In this document: in pieces, positions 53,206 to 54,573 of the stretch
How positions within the stretch are numbered: position 1 is the stretch's first letter
Layout: the number at the start of each line of letters is the position of its first letter
Origin: Roseburia sp.
Lineage (GTDB): Bacteria > Bacillota > Clostridia > Lachnospirales > Lachnospiraceae
Assembly (NCBI GenBank): GCA_017549185.1
Contig: JAFYVJ010000052.1
Location: forward strand, 1 to 54,573
Length of the DNA: 54,573 bases
Direction of reading: 5' to 3'
Translations under genes and position numbers: made by a program
Notes under the pieces: generated by a model
Told to the model about the DNA's origin: nothing
Seen by the model: the letters and a program-made list of their open reading frames with translations, nothing else
The model's database searches: none

Positions 53206-54363
53206 ATGATTATCAATTTTGAATTTTTAGATGAAGAACCAATAGAAAATATTATTACATGTTTGCACTATAAGGTGGACAAGGTGGTCTTTTTCGGTGA
53301 AAAAGTAAGGATTGATGAAAAAAAGAATAGTATAGAACGTTTTTTGAAAAAATACTGTAATGTAAAAGAGAGACCGGAATTTTTGGAAATTTCTAATACG
53401 GATTTAGATGCCGTAGTGAATGTTATGAGAAATGCTATCAACTTGGAACGTAAACAAAATAATGAATGTTATTTTGACGTGACAGGTGGAGAAGGATTGG
53501 CATTGTTGGCATTTGGAATGTTATCGCGGGAATTGAAAGTGCCGATGCATATGTATGATGTAGAAAAAGATGAATTGTTGGAATTTGATAAAGATTATGC
53601 AGAACGCATTAGTAAGAATGTGCCAAGTCAGAGTGTTAGGATGAATTTAGATAAATTGATTGAAATGCATGGCGGGGTGATTTCTTATAAGCATAACAAA
53701 GGATATAAAGGATGCCACAGCAAAAAGGATAAGGCAGATATTCGGAAGTTGTGGAAATTAAAAGAGCGATTTGAAAAAGAGTGGAATCAGTTTACAATGT
53801 TTTTAGCACGCCATGCACAGATGATGACGGTAGAATTGAGTGTTGAGACAGTTAGTGAAGATATTAGCACTCGTAAAGGAATTAAAAATCTTACAAAACT
53901 GAATCAGATATTGGATGCATTGGCAGAAGTAGAGATGATTCGTAATCTAAAATATGGGAATGACAGCTATTCATTTACCTATAAGAGTGAATTTGTAAAG
54001 TCATGCTTGTGCGATAGTGGAAGTGTATTAGAGCAGTATACATTTTTGCAAGAGCAGAATAATACAGGAAATCTAGATTGTCGTGTAGGAGTACATATTG
54101 ATTGGGATGGTATTATTCACACAGAGCAGGGCAGGGATGTATTAAACGAAATAGATGTGCTGTCTATGTATGGCAATGTTCCGGTATTTATATCTTGTAA
54201 AGGTGGTAATGTGGATCAGAATGCACTCTATGAGTTAGATGCTGTGTCGAGCCGGTTTGGTGGGAAATACGCAAAGAAGGTGCTTGTAGTTTCCAAACCA
54301 TTGAGTAAAGGACATGCTTTACGGGCAGAGGAAATGGAGATTGAAGAAAGAATAGTAGAATAA
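53206..54363 (+). CDS. Card1/Can2-like CARF-nuclease (DUF1887 family)
   Basis: 385 residues. CARF-like N-terminus with the FDVTGGEGLALLAFGML motif (DVTGG 91-95), linker helices 145-265, and a C-terminal PD-(D/E)XK nuclease: E276 in SVLEQY, NEIDVL (D317) and VFISCKGG (K332), where the usual E of E-x-K is Ser. Family members in type III CRISPR systems are switched on by cyclic oligoadenylate and cut DNA or RNA. No cas gene or repeat-spacer array is visible. ATG 53206 has AAAGGTGGATAGTAT. Good ORF integrity suggests a working gene. Confidence 0.85.
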   Translation: MIINFEFLDEEPIENIITCLHYKVDKVVFFGEKVRIDEKKNSIERFLKKYCNVKERPEFLEISNTDLDAVVNVMRNAINLERKQNNECYFDVTGGEGLALLAFGMLSRELKVPMHMYDVEKDELLEFDKDYAERISKNVPSQSVRMNLDKLIEMHGGVISYKHNKGYKGCHSKKDKADIRKLWKLKERFEKEWNQFTMFLARHAQMMTVELSVETVSEDISTRKGIKNLTKLNQILDALAEVEMIRNLKYGNDSYSFTYKSEFVKSCLCDSGSVLEQYTFLQEQNNTGNLDCRVGVHIDWDGIIHTEQGRDVLNEIDVLSMYGNVPVFISCKGGNVDQNALYELDAVSSRFGGKYAKKVLVVSKPLSKGHALRAEEMEIEERIVE

Positions 54364-54385
54364 GTGAAAAATTAATCGTTTAAGA

Positions 54386-54573
54386 TAATCGTTACTGTTT
54401 ACTCGTACCCCGTAAACAGTAACAGATAATCCGTTACTGTTCACTCGTACCTCGTAAACAGTAACGATTCGCAGGCTCATTTATAGTTTTGCTTCGCAAA
54501 AGGAGCCTGCTCACTCTTGAATCATGTTCTTACGCAGCAAATCAGTAAATGATTAGCTGCTGAGTGAACAGTA
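54386..54573. repeat. Hairpin repeats downstream of the CARF nuclease gene
   Basis: Two tandem units (54386-54423 and 54427-54465) share ATAATC-GTTACTGTT-YAC, loop TCGTACCYC and GTAAACAGTAAC; the first stem is perfect over 12 bp. A longer stem GCAGGCTC/GAGCCTGC follows (54471 to about 54511). The last 12 bases (GAGTGAACAGTA) are the complement of 54435-54446, so the array continues beyond the window. Not a CRISPR array: units are palindromic and lack spacers of constant size. Confidence 0.75.

Noticed and set aside
54386-54465. CRISPR array next to the CARF nuclease
   Set aside because: Only two palindromic units with a 3-bp gap and no spacers; the repeats fold on themselves and belong to a hairpin element.

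Overview
The window looks like a chromosomal segment of a motile, low-GC Gram-positive bacterium of the Lachnospiraceae type (Roseburia/Agathobacter-like). This placement is an inference from gene content: flaG-fliD-fliS, a 392-residue flagellin with the MVVQHNLTAMN start, consensus sigma-D promoters, a DUF5721 protein, purine-rich ribosome sites throughout, and a Cys-rich insert in IlvB that I associate from memory with clostridial enzymes. No rRNA, tRNA or CRISPR array was seen.

Layout. 1-725: remains of two damaged genes (an IEYKSP-type nuclease-like gene cut by the window edge and an N-terminally deleted HTH gene). 887-9343: accessory block with a lone hypothetical gene, then a three-gene operon with its own promoter and terminator. 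The operon encodes a 1967-residue protein with phosphoribosyltransferase-like motifs and a C-terminal GHKL ATPase, a stand-alone receiver protein, and a DUF2971 protein. I consider this the best candidate for an undescribed system. 9332-23331: flagellar filament and glycosylation locus: flaG-fliD-fliS; two Gfo/Idh/MocA oxidoreductases; a CDP-3,6-dideoxyhexose set (rfbF, rfbH, short-chain reductase/epimerase, rfbG); a glycosyltransferase; flagellin; and a Maf-type flagellin glycosyltransferase. 23365-26320: a second accessory island with a 32-bp perfect palindrome, an 11-bp direct repeat abutting a consensus promoter, and a nitrilase-fold protein, a winged-helix protein and an unknown protein.

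26488-35819: nonulosonic acid (legionaminic-type) genes: PtmE-like nucleotidyltransferase, NeuD-like acyltransferase, NeuB, NeuC and NeuA, then LegB-like dehydratase and LegC-like aminotransferase. A minus-strand DUF3880-type glycosyltransferase, a candidate structured RNA and a truncated Rpn-type nuclease gene lie between the two parts. 35872-36785: a short flagellin-like gene. 36786-40114: third accessory patch (AAA_14/DUF4143 ATPase preceded by 33-bp-spaced repeats, YitT pseudogene, HTH protein, toxin-antitoxin pair). 40125-53133: mostly housekeeping genes: thyA-folA, ilvB-ilvN, PAP2 phosphatase, DUF5721 protein, M18 aminopeptidase, folC, DUF368 undecaprenyl-phosphate translocase and a heterodimeric ABC exporter. 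53206-end: a Card1/Can2-like CARF nuclease without visible CRISPR-cas genes, followed by hairpin repeats.

How it fits together. Sigma-D type -10 boxes (CCGATAT) precede flaG, flagellin, the PtmE-like gene and the LegB-like gene, so filament protein and at least one sugar pathway are probably made together. Two sugar routes (CDP-dideoxyhexose and CMP-nonulosonate) plus Maf and two other glycosyltransferases suggest a composite flagellin glycan. Accessory or possible defence genes are interleaved with these conserved blocks.
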